64,000 nt of DNA, taken from the NCBI RefSeq assembly GCF_027622945.1, contig NZ_JAPZVQ010000017.1, positions 1 to 64,000 on the forward strand. The letters are read 5' to 3'. The notes under the pieces are model-generated. The model worked only from the letters and a program-made list of their open reading frames with translations. It searched no databases and was not told where the DNA came from. The position numbers were made by a program, and so were the translations under genes. Below, piece by piece: positions 16,675 through 25,473 of the stretch. Within the stretch, counting starts at the first letter, position 1; each line of letters opens with the position of its first letter. Source of the DNA: Glycomyces lechevalierae. GTDB taxonomy: Bacteria; Actinomycetota; Actinomycetes; Mycobacteriales; Micromonosporaceae.

Positions 16675-17472
16675 ATGAGCCGAGTGGACAGCGACGAAGC
16701 GTACGTACTGGACCTCTGCGACGAAGTCCTCGGCAGCGCAGGTCTGCGCCAGCACCGGTTCGACTGGCTGGTGGGCGATCCCGACGGACAGGGCCGCCGA
16801 GTCCAACTCCCGGTGGACGGGTACTGGCCCGAGCACCGACTCGTCATCGAATACCAGGAACGCCGGCACGAGGAACCGGTCGCGCACTTCGACAAGCCCG
16901 ACCGCCCCACGGTGAGCGGCGTGCACCGCGGCGTGCAGCGCGCCCGCTACGACGCCCGCCGCCGGACTGAGATCCCCGCCCACGGCCTGCGCCTGGTCGA
17001 GATCCGCCACACCGACCTGGCCGCCGGACCCCGTGGCCTGCACCGCGAGCGCGTAGCCGACCTGAAGGTCGTCGGCTCCCTGCTCCTACCCGAACCGGTG
17101 GCCTCCGAAGTGGCCGGTGCGGCCGATCGCGTGCTGGAAGCCTTCCAGCGCTGGCTGATCGCCGAGGGCTGGGAGCCGACCGTCCCCGAGTCGGGGCGGC
17201 ACCTCATCGAAGCCGTCCGGGGCGAGGAGCGTCTGATCGGACAGGTGAAGGGCCACACGGCGTCTGTCGGCACGGACGTCGACACCGGGTACGGGCAGCT
17301 CCTGCGCCGGATGGCCGACGCCCCGGGCATCCGCTACGCCTTGATCGTGCCCACTTCCGTGCTCCCGCATGCCGAGCGCGTTCCCGATCACGTGCGCCGC
17401 CGTCTCGGCATCGACCTCTACGAAGTCACCGACGCCGGGGCGGTGACCCACCGCGCGAACTGGCGCCTCTGA
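16675..17472 (+). CDS. Protein with two nuclease-like (PD-(D/E)XK-type) halves
   Basis: A 265-residue soluble protein standing alone. Residues about 30-105 contain VDGYWPEHRLVIEYQERRHEEPV and a Lys/Arg-rich helix, reminiscent of a Vsr/PD-(D/E)XK core (D...E-x-E-like). Residues about 155-255 contain RHLIEAVRGEERLIGQVKGHTASVGTDVDTGYGQLLRRM and RYALIVP...RRRLGIDLYEV. This again has an E...Q-V-K arrangement, as in restriction-endonuclease-like folds. Catalytic competence cannot be judged by eye. It overlaps the convergent MFS gene by 47 bp at its 3' end. The link to the neighbouring biosynthetic operon is unclear. Confidence 0.6.
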   Translation: MSRVDSDEAYVLDLCDEVLGSAGLRQHRFDWLVGDPDGQGRRVQLPVDGYWPEHRLVIEYQERRHEEPVAHFDKPDRPTVSGVHRGVQRARYDARRRTEIPAHGLRLVEIRHTDLAAGPRGLHRERVADLKVVGSLLLPEPVASEVAGAADRVLEAFQRWLIAEGWEPTVPESGRHLIEAVRGEERLIGQVKGHTASVGTDVDTGYGQLLRRMADAPGIRYALIVPTSVLPHAERVPDHVRRRLGIDLYEVTDAGAVTHRANWRL

Positions 17473-18682
17473 GCGCGCTTCGACCGGCTGCGGCGGCGTG
17501 CGGATCGCGGATCCGGGAGGCTTGGAGGAGGAAGTAGCCGGCCACCAGGACGAGGCCCGCGGCCGGGGCCCAGAAGACGGTTCCTGCTGCGGGCCAGACG
17601 ATGCCGGTGACCGTGGTGATGCCCAGCCAGGTTCCGGCGGATTCGGCGCCGCCTCTGACCGCTCCGGCGACGCCGTAGGCGGCCACGTTGGACATGCGGC
17701 CCCTCACCTCGGCGACCTGGGCGTCGTAGGCGGGGCCGAAGACCAGCTCGGCGAGCGTGAACACCACCATCGCGGCGTAGGCGACCGCCAGGGACGCGTG
17801 GCCGGTGAACCCGAAGAGGAGCACCGCGATCGCCAGCGCCGCATGGGCTCCCGGGAGGATCGCGAGTGCGGCGGCGCGCGGCCGGGCGCGGCGGCGGCGC
17901 TCCAGCCAGGCGGTGAGGGGGGTCTGGAGCACGATCACCATGACGGAGTTGAGGACGAAGAGGTACGAGATCGACTTCGAGCCGACGGTGTCCGCGGTGA
18001 AGGTCGGCAGCACGTTGAAGACCTGCGCGTACGCGATCCAGGTGATCGCGGTGAACCCCAGGAAGAGCCAGAAGGCCCCGCGTCCGCCGGTCGCCGGTTC
18101 CTCTCCCGCGCCGGCCGCCGGCCGCTCGTCGACGCTCGGCACCAGCCGCAACGCGGCCAAGGCACCCGCATACAGGGCCACCGCGCACCAGATCAGCAGC
18201 CCGGGGGCTTCGGCGATGACGTAGCCGCCGGCGGCGATGCCCGCCGCTGAGCCCGCGTTCACCGCCAGGTTGAGCTTGGAGAAGGCCCACAGCCGCTGTT
18301 CGGGGGAGTACGCGACGACGACGAGGGCCTTCAACGCGGCGGTCGCTGAGGAGAACGCGAGCCCGAGCACCGACGCGAGTGCGATCCACGCGGCGAGGTC
18401 GTCGCCCGCGTAGATCGCCATCGCGCCCGCGGCCGTCACGGCCGTGAGGTACGCGATCACGACCGACCGTTTGAGGCCGATGCGGTCGAGGACCCGCGCG
18501 GCCATCATGCCGCCCGCGCGTCCGAAGAACAGGCAGAGCGCGACGACGGTGGCGGCCTCCGCGCCGGCGAGGCCGCGTGCGTCGATGAGCCACAGCGCCA
18601 GGAAGGGCACCAGCAGGAAGTAGGCCGCCGCGCTGCACCCGCGTACGGCGAGGAACGCCAGCTCGGCGCGTTTGGTCGACAC
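17426..18682 (-). CDS. MFS exporter, last gene of the chorismate-derived biosynthetic operon
   Basis: A 418-residue major facilitator with about 12 hydrophobic segments. The GTG start at 18682 is preceded by GAAGGGA and lies 14 bases after the stop of the ATP-grasp gene upstream. Helix 1 to 2 carries LLVPFLALWLIDARGL, and the loop between helices 2 and 3 has the GxxxDRxGxKR-type motif (ARVLDRIGLKRSV). Its position at the end of an operon of biosynthetic enzymes suggests export of the product. The C-terminal tail is arginine- and serine-rich and overlaps the opposite-strand gene. Confidence 0.85.
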   Translation of the reverse strand: MSTKRAELAFLAVRGCSAAAYFLLVPFLALWLIDARGLAGAEAATVVALCLFFGRAGGMMAARVLDRIGLKRSVVIAYLTAVTAAGAMAIYAGDDLAAWIALASVLGLAFSSATAALKALVVVAYSPEQRLWAFSKLNLAVNAGSAAGIAAGGYVIAEAPGLLIWCAVALYAGALAALRLVPSVDERPAAGAGEEPATGGRGAFWLFLGFTAITWIAYAQVFNVLPTFTADTVGSKSISYLFVLNSVMVIVLQTPLTAWLERRRRARPRAAALAILPGAHAALAIAVLLFGFTGHASLAVAYAAMVVFTLAELVFGPAYDAQVAEVRGRMSNVAAYGVAGAVRGGAESAGTWLGITTVTGIVWPAAGTVFWAPAAGLVLVAGYFLLQASRIRDPHAAAAGRSALRGASSRGGSPPRRR

Positions 18683-18696
18683 TCAGTTCCCTTCGC

Positions 18697-19854
18697 TCAC
18701 GTGCGGTCCACCAGCACCTGGTCGAGCGCGTGGTTCGCGTTGTCAAGGGCCTCTTGCGGATCGCGGCCGATCGCGACGACGCCGAGGGGCCGGTCGAGTG
18801 AGCTTTCGGCCTCGTGGAGCTCCAGTCCCGGTTCCAATGCGGACTCGACGAGGTTGACGCCGGGCATGTGCCGGGCGATGTCGATGCCCGCGACCCTCGC
18901 GACCGTGCCGGCCTCGAAGGCCCGGTACTGGGTCGTCGCCCAATAGGTCTGGCGCGCTGCGAACTCGGGGTGGCCGCCGGTCGCGGCGGTGACGCTCTCC
19001 GCGATCGGGTCGATGCCGGTCGCGAGGGTGACGAGTTTGGCGATGTGGTCGCCGCCCGAGCGAGTGTGGGTCTCGATGACTCTGGGGCCCTTGGGCGTCA
19101 GCTTCAGCTCGGTGTGGGTGACGCCGAGCCGGACGCCGAGGAGGTCGAGGAAGTCCACGGTGAACGCGGTCAGCTCCGCGGTCTCGGCCGCGGTGAGCCT
19201 GGCGGGGAACAGGTGCCCGGACTCGACCACGGTGCCGGGGAACAGGAACTTCTCGGTGACCCCGAGGATCCGGTGCACGCCGTGGACGCTCAGGGCCTCC
19301 ACGGAGTACTCGGGTCCTTCGAGGTATTCCTCGACGAGCACCGGGTAGTCGAGGTCGGCGGCCTTGCGGGCGTCGACGAGGACCCGGACGCCGATCGAGC
19401 CCGCGCCGTCGCGCGGTTTCACGACCACGGTGCCGTGCAAGGCGATCATGTCCGCCACGTCGCCGGGGTCGTTGGCCATGCGGTTGGCGACGGCGAAGCG
19501 CTCGTCGCCTTGCAGCACCGCCCGCATGGCGCTCTTGTCGACGGCGGCGGCCGAGGCCCGGGCCGGGTTGGACGGGAGTCCGAGCCGCCGGGCGAGTTCG
19601 TCGGCGAGGACGAGCGCGGCCTCGCTGTGGGTGATCACTCCGGCGATCCGCTCGCGCAGGCCGGCCGCGTTCAGTTCCCCGATGACGACGCCGGCGTCCC
19701 CGGCGTGCTCGATCACCAGCGCGCTCAACGGTTCCGCATACGCGGGCGCCGCGGCGGTGAAGACCGAGACGGCTTCGAAGCCTTTGGCGCGCACCCTGTC
19801 GAGGAGGTTGGGTTTGGGGTTGCAGACGAGGACGAGGTCCTTCCGGTCGCTCAT
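18697..19854 (-). CDS. ATP-grasp ligase (second of two)
   Basis: A 385-residue ATP-grasp enzyme. The ATG overlaps the stop of the first ATP-grasp gene (ATGA, 19851-19854). Signs of the fold are the nucleotide-binding lysine stretch TVVVKPRDGAGSIGVRV (about residues 143-159), the hinge PVLVEEYLEGPEYSVEALS, and the metal-binding end KGPRVIETHTRSGGDHI with Glu and His/Arg. It resembles carboxylate-amine ligases of the BacD/L-amino acid ligase and PurK/biotin-carboxylase-like group. It would activate a carboxylate as acyl-phosphate for amide formation. The substrate is probably a product of the upstream enzymes. Confidence 0.85.
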   Translation of the reverse strand: MSDRKDLVLVCNPKPNLLDRVRAKGFEAVSVFTAAAPAYAEPLSALVIEHAGDAGVVIGELNAAGLRERIAGVITHSEAALVLADELARRLGLPSNPARASAAAVDKSAMRAVLQGDERFAVANRMANDPGDVADMIALHGTVVVKPRDGAGSIGVRVLVDARKAADLDYPVLVEEYLEGPEYSVEALSVHGVHRILGVTEKFLFPGTVVESGHLFPARLTAAETAELTAFTVDFLDLLGVRLGVTHTELKLTPKGPRVIETHTRSGGDHIAKLVTLATGIDPIAESVTAATGGHPEFAARQTYWATTQYRAFEAGTVARVAGIDIARHMPGVNLVESALEPGLELHEAESSLDRPLGVVAIGRDPQEALDNANHALDQVLVDRT

Positions 19855-21056
19855 TCGCTGCTCACTTCGACCCGGTAGGCGCCGTAGATCTCCTTGGTGA
19901 GCCGGTCGACCTCGGCTCGGCCGTCGGCTTTCGCGAAGACGAGCATCGCGGCGGTCGCGGAGTTCTGGCGGGTCGGCACGGTGTCGCCGACCTTGAAGTT
20001 GGTGACGACGTCGACGACGCCGTCGATCTGCCGCAGCTGGTCCTCATCGGTGAGTTTCACGATCCGGCCGGGCGGCACGGTCAGGTACCAGTGGGCGATC
20101 GGCCCGTCCCCGGGCGTCTCGGCGGTCTTCGGGGCGCGGCCGAGGGCCATGTCGAGGCAGGCGGTCCAGATGTCGACGCCGGTCTGGAGCGCGATGGCGT
20201 GCGGGATGCCGCCTCCCGCAGGGCGGCAGGCGATCTCGCTCGCGAGCAGGCCGTCGGCGGTCTTGAAGAACTCCATGTGCGTCACCCCGTCCTGGAGGCC
20301 GGTGGCGGCGACGGCGCGGCGGTGCAGTTCGAGGATCTGCGCGGTGGCCTCGTCGTCGTCCGGGAGGATCCGGGATCCGAACTGCTCGCCGTGGCCGAGC
20401 ACGGGCACGAGGTACTCGCTGGCCTTCGCGAACCGGACCTCGCCGCCGTCGACGATCCCGTCGCAGTGGTATTCGGTCTTGATGTCGACGAGGGCTTCGA
20501 CGACGAGCGGGCAGGTGAGCTTGCGGATCGCGTCGGCGTCGTGGCTCGCCGCGAACGCCCGGGCGTCGGCGGCGGAGTCGAACTTGTAGATGTCGAGCGA
20601 GCCGCCGCCGACGGCGGGTTTGACGACGGCGGGCCAGCCGACCTCGTTCCCGGCGTGCTCGATCCGGTCGACGCCGGCGGCCATCGCGAACGCGGCCTGC
20701 GGGAGCCCGGCCTCCTGGAGCCGCAGTTTCATCACGTACTTGTTGGTGAGCGCGTTGGCGGCCGTGAAGCCGATCCCGGGGATGCCGAAGTACTCGCGCA
20801 CGAACGCGGCCTGGGCCTGTCCGAGCTCGAAGGGCATGAACACGCGGTCGATGCGGCGGTTGCGCAGCACCGTGAGGACTTCGGCGCGGAGGCTTTCGAG
20901 GTCCTGCACGTTGTCGACGAGCCGCACGTCGACGCCCGGTCCGTAGGCCTGGAGGTGCCCCGGTTCGGTGATGACGGTGAGGAACTGGGGGAACAGGGCC
21001 TTGAGCACGTGGTCGGGGAGTCGGTTCTTCTTGACGTGGATGAGCAGGATGTTCAT
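19851..21056 (-). CDS. ATP-grasp ligase (first of two)
   Basis: A 401-residue ATP-grasp protein. The ATG at 21056 begins one base after the upstream TGA. The typical elements are VGWPAVVKPAVGGGSLDIYKFDS (ATP-binding lysine and glycine loop, about residues 146-168), CPLVVEALVDIKTEYHCDGIV, and GVTHMEFFKTADGLLASEIACRPAGGGIP, where Glu and Asn/Arg-type residues coordinate Mg-ATP. It belongs with amino-acid/peptide ligases rather than with carbamoyl-phosphate-type enzymes. Two adjacent ligases imply that at least two amide (or ester) bonds are made on the product. Confidence 0.85.
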   Translation of the reverse strand: MNILLIHVKKNRLPDHVLKALFPQFLTVITEPGHLQAYGPGVDVRLVDNVQDLESLRAEVLTVLRNRRIDRVFMPFELGQAQAAFVREYFGIPGIGFTAANALTNKYVMKLRLQEAGLPQAAFAMAAGVDRIEHAGNEVGWPAVVKPAVGGGSLDIYKFDSAADARAFAASHDADAIRKLTCPLVVEALVDIKTEYHCDGIVDGGEVRFAKASEYLVPVLGHGEQFGSRILPDDDEATAQILELHRRAVAATGLQDGVTHMEFFKTADGLLASEIACRPAGGGIPHAIALQTGVDIWTACLDMALGRAPKTAETPGDGPIAHWYLTVPPGRIVKLTDEDQLRQIDGVVDVVTNFKVGDTVPTRQNSATAAMLVFAKADGRAEVDRLTKEIYGAYRVEVSSE

Positions 21057-21057
21057 G

Positions 21058-22092
21058 TCAGGCTCCAAGGGTGTCGGCGGAGGTCTGCTCGCGCCAGAGG
21101 CCGAGCGCGGTCTGGGCGGCGCGGTCGCTGTAGGAGAAGACGACGGCCGCGCCGTCGTCCACGTGGTGCGCGTAGGGGGTCCAGGCGGGGATGACGAGCA
21201 CGTCGCTCGGCCCCCACTCGTAGGTCTGGCCGCCCACGGTGGTGGTGCCGGAGCCTTCGACGGGCACGAACACGGTCGCGTCGGTGGACCGGTACGCGCC
21301 TTTGCCGGGCCCGGCCGGGAGCAGGCTCAGGAAGGCGCTCATGGTCTTGAGGATCGGCCCGCCCGTCGACGGGTCGATGTACTCGGCCTCCCAGCCGCGC
21401 ACCGGGTGCGGCAGGTGGTGGGCGGCGAACTGCTCGAGCCGCTGCAGCGCGTCCCGGTACGGGTAGACGGCGACGGGGTTGGTCCGCTGCGCCCGGTCGG
21501 TCGGCTTCAGGCCCGCGGCCCAGAGGCCCGCGCGTCCGTCCGGTTCGGACTCCTGGGTCCTGGCCGGGAAGTTCTCCATGAACGAGGCGTCGTAGAACGC
21601 GACGGTGGGGATGTCGAGCGCGTCGAGCCAGATCGTGTCCTCGGCGGGCGCGCCGTCGTTGCCGTGGTCGTGCCAGGACCACGGCGGGGTCACCACGACG
21701 TCGCCGAAGCCCATGCCGATCTTGTCGCCGTCGACGGTGCTGTAGGCGCTCTCGCCTTCGAGGATGAGCCGCAGCGCCGATTGCGTATGCCGGTGCGCGG
21801 GGGCGATCTCGCCGGGTCGCACGAGCTGCAGTCCGGCGTAGAGACTCCGCGTGATCGAGGAGGTGCCGGGCAGGGCCGGGTTCTCGAGGATGAGGACGCG
21901 CCGCTCGGCCTGTTCGACGCTGATGAGTTCGCCGGCGCGCATGAGGTGTTCGCGGGCCTTCGCGTACGGCCAGTGGTGCGCCGCGGCGGCACCGGCCGGC
22001 TCGGGGCGGACGAGGTCTTTGAAGCGGTCCCAGAGGGGGACGAGGCCGTCTCCGGCGATGGACGTCGAGTACTGGTCGAGGCGTGTGCTCAT
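21058..22092 (-). CDS. Gentisate 1,2-dioxygenase-like bicupin
   Basis: A 344-residue bicupin that would open the ring of gentisate (2,5-dihydroxybenzoate) to maleylpyruvate with Fe(II) and O2. The N-terminal cupin is very like gentisate dioxygenases: NPALPGTSSITRSLYAGLQL, then PAHRHTQSALR with metal ligands His100 and His102, and VVVTPPWSWHDHGN with His141. A second, degenerate cupin lies at about 270-325. The length matches the family (about 340-370). It overlaps the FAD monooxygenase gene by four bases. No maleylpyruvate isomerase or fumarylpyruvate hydrolase is present, which argues against simple gentisate catabolism. Confidence 0.88.
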   Translation of the reverse strand: MSTRLDQYSTSIAGDGLVPLWDRFKDLVRPEPAGAAAAHHWPYAKAREHLMRAGELISVEQAERRVLILENPALPGTSSITRSLYAGLQLVRPGEIAPAHRHTQSALRLILEGESAYSTVDGDKIGMGFGDVVVTPPWSWHDHGNDGAPAEDTIWLDALDIPTVAFYDASFMENFPARTQESEPDGRAGLWAAGLKPTDRAQRTNPVAVYPYRDALQRLEQFAAHHLPHPVRGWEAEYIDPSTGGPILKTMSAFLSLLPAGPGKGAYRSTDATVFVPVEGSGTTTVGGQTYEWGPSDVLVIPAWTPYAHHVDDGAAVVFSYSDRAAQTALGLWREQTSADTLGA

Positions 22093-23270
22093 GCGGTTCC
22101 TCCGAACGGGGTGTACAGCCAGGTGAGGTGGTCGAGCAGGCGCTCTTCGTCGAGGCCGAGGAGCATGGCGTCGCGGCGCTTCGCCGAGGCCGCGCTGGGG
22201 TGGTAGACCTCCGTGGCGAGCCATCGCGAGAGCCGCTGGACGCGGGCGGTGCGGTCGCGGCGCTCGGCGGCGTACCGGTCGAGGGCCGCTCCGGGATCGG
22301 CGTCGTCGGCGAGGCGGTCGGCGAGCACGGCGGCGTCCTCGATCGCCGTGCACGCTCCCTGGGCCGCATATTGGAGCATCGGGTGCGCGGCGTCGCCGAG
22401 GAGCGCCGCGCGGCCCTTGACCCACGTGTCGGCGGGCTCGCGGTCGCGCAGCGTCCAGCGCCGCCATCCGGTGCCCGCGTCGAGGAACGCCCGGGCCTGG
22501 TCGCCTACGCGGTCGAACAGTCGCCGCACGTCGGCGTCGGGCACCGGTTCGCCGCGGGCGATGTCGGTCGACCCGTCGTTGACGGTGATGACGGCGTTGT
22601 AGACCTCGCGGTCCTTGAGCGGGTAGTGCACGAGGTGGCAGTCCGGCCCGGCCCACAGCACGGCCCCGTCGACGCGGCAGTGCTCGGGCATCCGCTCCGG
22701 CGGGATCAGGCAGCGGAACGTGGCGTGGCCGGAGGGGATCGGGTCGCCGTCGCCCACGATGCGCTGCCGGAACCGCGAATGGAGCCCGTCGGCGGCGATG
22801 AGGCACCGGCCGTTCCACCGGCGCCCGTCGGCGCCGCGCGCCTCGACCCCGTCGGGGTGCTCCTCCCAGTCGGCGATCTCGGCGGACGGCACGAGCAGGA
22901 TCCGATCGGAGGCCAGGCAGGTCTCGTAGAGCGCCTTGAGGAGGTCGCCGCGGTGGATCACGCCGTACCCGGCGGCGAACCGCTCCCGGAAGGCCCCTCG
23001 CAGGTCGAGCCTGATGAGCCTCCGACCTTCGAGCGCGTCGCGGATCTCCAAGTAGCCCACCGGGATCAAGCGCTCGCGCACCCGCCCGCCCGCGCCGATC
23101 AGGTCGAGCACGGCGAGCGCGTTGGGGCCCAGCTGGATCCCGGCGCCGATCTCGTCGAAGGCCGGGTTCCGTTCGAGCGCGATCGAGGCGATCCCCTTGC
23201 GGGCCAGCGCGACCGCCGTCGCCAGGCCGCCGATGCCGCCGCCCGCGATCAACACGGGGAGGCCGCTCAT
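22089..23270 (-). CDS. FAD-dependent monooxygenase, 3-hydroxybenzoate 6-hydroxylase-like
   Basis: A 393-residue class A flavoprotein monooxygenase. It has the GGGIGG Rossmann motif (residues 10-15), the DG motif (IAADGLHSRFR), and the GD motif ALLGDAAHPMLQYAAQGACTAIEDA. Overall it resembles salicylate hydroxylases and 3-hydroxybenzoate 6-hydroxylases (EIGAGIQLGPNA). Between a chorismatase and a gentisate dioxygenase, the natural reading is 3-hydroxybenzoate to gentisate using NAD(P)H and O2. Substrate preference is inferred from context, not from active-site residues. Both ends overlap the neighbouring genes by four bases. Confidence 0.85.
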   Translation of the reverse strand: MSGLPVLIAGGGIGGLATAVALARKGIASIALERNPAFDEIGAGIQLGPNALAVLDLIGAGGRVRERLIPVGYLEIRDALEGRRLIRLDLRGAFRERFAAGYGVIHRGDLLKALYETCLASDRILLVPSAEIADWEEHPDGVEARGADGRRWNGRCLIAADGLHSRFRQRIVGDGDPIPSGHATFRCLIPPERMPEHCRVDGAVLWAGPDCHLVHYPLKDREVYNAVITVNDGSTDIARGEPVPDADVRRLFDRVGDQARAFLDAGTGWRRWTLRDREPADTWVKGRAALLGDAAHPMLQYAAQGACTAIEDAAVLADRLADDADPGAALDRYAAERRDRTARVQRLSRWLATEVYHPSAASAKRRDAMLLGLDEERLLDHLTWLYTPFGGTA

Positions 23271-24460
23271 GCCGCCACTCCGCGTTTGAGCAGGATCGGC
23301 GCGAGCCGTTCGAGCGCCTGCCGGGTCGTGGCGAGGTCGTGGACCATCGCGACCCGCACGTACCCGGCTGCGGGCCAGGTTCCGTCGTGCGCCTCGGGCC
23401 CGAGGTAGGAACCCGGGACGACGCGGAGCCCGGCGGACTCCCAGCATTCGACGGCCGCCGCCTCGTCGTCGTCGACGCGCAGCCACAGGAACATCCCGGC
23501 CTCCGGGGACCGGTACCCGGGCAGTCCGCCGAGAATCGCGTCTGCCGCGTCGAACAGCTCCCGGTAGAAGCCCCGAATCCGCTCCACATGCGACTCGTCG
23601 TCGAGCAGGTCCGCGGCGGCGGCCATGTTCGGGCAGCCCACGGTCCCGGCAGCGTAGGCGCGAAGATCGATGAGCCCCTTGACGAGTTCGCGGTCGCCGG
23701 CCGCGAAGCCGATGCGCAGGCCCGGCGCGGAGGACCGCTTCGACAGCGAGTTCACCGCCAGCACCTGCGCGTACGGGTCCCCGTCCGCGCCGAGGTCGGC
23801 GCAGGCGCGCAGCACGCCGTACGGCGCCTGCGTCCGGTAGATCTCGCTGTAGCACTCGTCCACGGCGAGCACGAACCCGTGCCGCCGCGCCAGCCGGACC
23901 GCCCGCCCGAGGTACTCCCGGTCGGCCACCGCGCCTTCGGGATTCGTGGGGGAGCAGACGGTGAGCAGCGCGATCTCGGGGCCGAGCCGGTCCACCTCGC
24001 CCAGGTCCGGCAGGAATCCGCCGTCCTCGGCGGACGGCAGGAAGACCGCGTCCAGCCCGGTGAGCCGCGCCGCGGCCCGGTACGGCGCGTAATGCGGGGT
24101 CGGCATGAGCGCCAGGCGGCCTCGGTCCCTTGCGGCGAGCAGACCGAGCTGGAACAGCACTTCGCGGGCCCCCGAACTCGGCATCACCGCATCGGGCGCG
24201 AGCGGCGGGTCCAGTTCGAACCGGCGGTTGAGCCAGCCCGACGCCGCCTCCCGGAACGCGGCCGTGCCCTCGTTGCGCGGGTAGGACCCGAGCGTCGACC
24301 CGTGCTCGGCGAGTCGGGCGCCGAGCCACTCCGGGGGGGCGACCCGCGGCTCTCCGATCGTCAGGTCGACGACGGGCCCGGGCGGCGGCTCGATCCCTTC
24401 GAGCAGGGCCGCCACGCGCGGGAACGGATGCGCGCCGAGCCGCGCGATCTCCGGGTTCAC
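23267..24460 (-). CDS. Fold-type I PLP aminotransferase (DapC/AspC-like)
   Basis: A 397-residue aminotransferase. The N-terminus VDLTIGEPRVAPPEWL, the substrate/PLP loop GAREVLFQLGLL, SPTNPEGAV, VDECYSEIYR and the PLP lysine in VNSLSKRSSAPGLRIGF (Lys241) identify the class I family near N-succinyl-DAP aminotransferase. Start choice: the GTG at 24460, or a TTG at 24475 that would overlap the chorismatase stop. In this operon it could aminate the 2-keto acid formed by ring cleavage (maleylpyruvate-type) to an alpha-amino acid. The true substrate is unknown. Confidence 0.88.
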   Translation of the reverse strand: MNPEIARLGAHPFPRVAALLEGIEPPPGPVVDLTIGEPRVAPPEWLGARLAEHGSTLGSYPRNEGTAAFREAASGWLNRRFELDPPLAPDAVMPSSGAREVLFQLGLLAARDRGRLALMPTPHYAPYRAAARLTGLDAVFLPSAEDGGFLPDLGEVDRLGPEIALLTVCSPTNPEGAVADREYLGRAVRLARRHGFVLAVDECYSEIYRTQAPYGVLRACADLGADGDPYAQVLAVNSLSKRSSAPGLRIGFAAGDRELVKGLIDLRAYAAGTVGCPNMAAAADLLDDESHVERIRGFYRELFDAADAILGGLPGYRSPEAGMFLWLRVDDDEAAAVECWESAGLRVVPGSYLGPEAHDGTWPAAGYVRVAMVHDLATTRQALERLAPILLKRGVAA

Positions 24461-24471
24461 CAGTGTGCCGC

Positions 24472-25473
24472 TCAAACCCGCACCGCCGCCCCGCCGACGA
24501 CGGCCTCGATCTCGACCAGCAGGTCTCCGCGGCAGATGTCCACGTTGAACACCGCCAGTGCGGCGCCGCCGAAGGTCGCCTCGCAGAAGGCCTGCACGAA
24601 CGGCACGTGATGCGCATGGCGCACATACGCCTTCACCGTGTCCACATCGGCGAGCGCCTTCGACGGCCCGTAGCAGTTCGCGATGAGCTCGGCGATGTTG
24701 TCCGCGGTCGTCGCGCACTGCTTCTCGATGTCGCCCTCGAACACCGTCTCGTGGCCGAGGATGCTCGCGGTCCCGGAGACGAACAGCGTCGGCGGTTCGC
24801 CGCGGCGCGCGGTCATCGCCGTCGCCCGCGCGAAACTCGGGCTGCGCGGGCCGTACCGCTCGGGGTACCGGTATGCGGGCGTCTGCCTGCGGTTCTCGAT
24901 GTGCCGCACCTCGGTGTCCTTGACCGCCAGCAGGAAGAACGAGATCCCGCTGCCGGTCGTGCCGATGCCCGTCGCGGCCGGCATCGAGTTGTAGAACTCG
25001 GGGTGGGCGGCGAACGCGTCCGAACGGCCCTTGCAGAAGTCGCGGTAGACCTCCAGGCCGTCCGCGTTCGCGGCGTTGATCGTCTCGATGAAGTTCCAGA
25101 CGCGCAGCAGCCGCCGGTAGCCGTGGCCCTCGAGGAAGTCGAAGACCTCGCGGTAGCGCCGCTCCACGACCGGCGCGTACACCGACCGGTGCTCGATCGT
25201 GGCCGCGCAGAACGCCACCTCGTCGCCGAGCGCGAACCGGATCCCGCCCGCGGCGCCGATCTCGGGCGGCTCCTCGCACCACCAGGTCTCCCGGTGGCCG
25301 GGCTCGCCGGGCCGCGCCATCGGCACCGTCATCGCGACGTGCCCTTCGCCGAGCTCGAGCGAGGCGGGAGCGCTGCGGAACTCGACCGCGGCCATGCGGA
25401 ACGCGCCGCCGGGCGGCGGGGCCGCATCCTCCTCAGTACAGGAATGCAGGGTGGAACTGATCAAACTGGTCAC
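24472..25473 (-). CDS. Chorismatase (FkbO/Hyg5/XanB2-type)
   Basis: A 333-residue first gene of the operon, GTG start at 25473. I recognise the chorismatase family by a RidA-like double fold. Relevant stretches are VYAPVVERRYREVFDFLEGHGYRRLLRVWNFIETIN, FYNSMPAATGIGTTGSGISFFLLA, FVSGTASILGHETVFEGDIEKQ and a C-terminal FNVDICRGDLLVEIEA. These enzymes hydrolyse chorismate to pyruvate plus either 3-hydroxybenzoate (Hyg5) or a dihydroxycyclohexadienoate (FkbO). A cysteine near residue 314 may match one that favours the Hyg5-type outcome; this needs alignment. It commits chorismate to the pathway. The long intergenic region upstream is the operon promoter region. Confidence 0.85.
   Translation of the reverse strand: MTSLISSTLHSCTEEDAAPPPGGAFRMAAVEFRSAPASLELGEGHVAMTVPMARPGEPGHRETWWCEEPPEIGAAGGIRFALGDEVAFCAATIEHRSVYAPVVERRYREVFDFLEGHGYRRLLRVWNFIETINAANADGLEVYRDFCKGRSDAFAAHPEFYNSMPAATGIGTTGSGISFFLLAVKDTEVRHIENRRQTPAYRYPERYGPRSPSFARATAMTARRGEPPTLFVSGTASILGHETVFEGDIEKQCATTADNIAELIANCYGPSKALADVDTVKAYVRHAHHVPFVQAFCEATFGGAALAVFNVDICRGDLLVEIEAVVGGAAVRV

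Noticed and set aside
21058..23270. Plain gentisate catabolic operon
   Set aside because: No isomerase or fumarylpyruvate hydrolase, no aromatic uptake gene, and the presence of chorismatase, ligases and exporter speak for biosynthesis.
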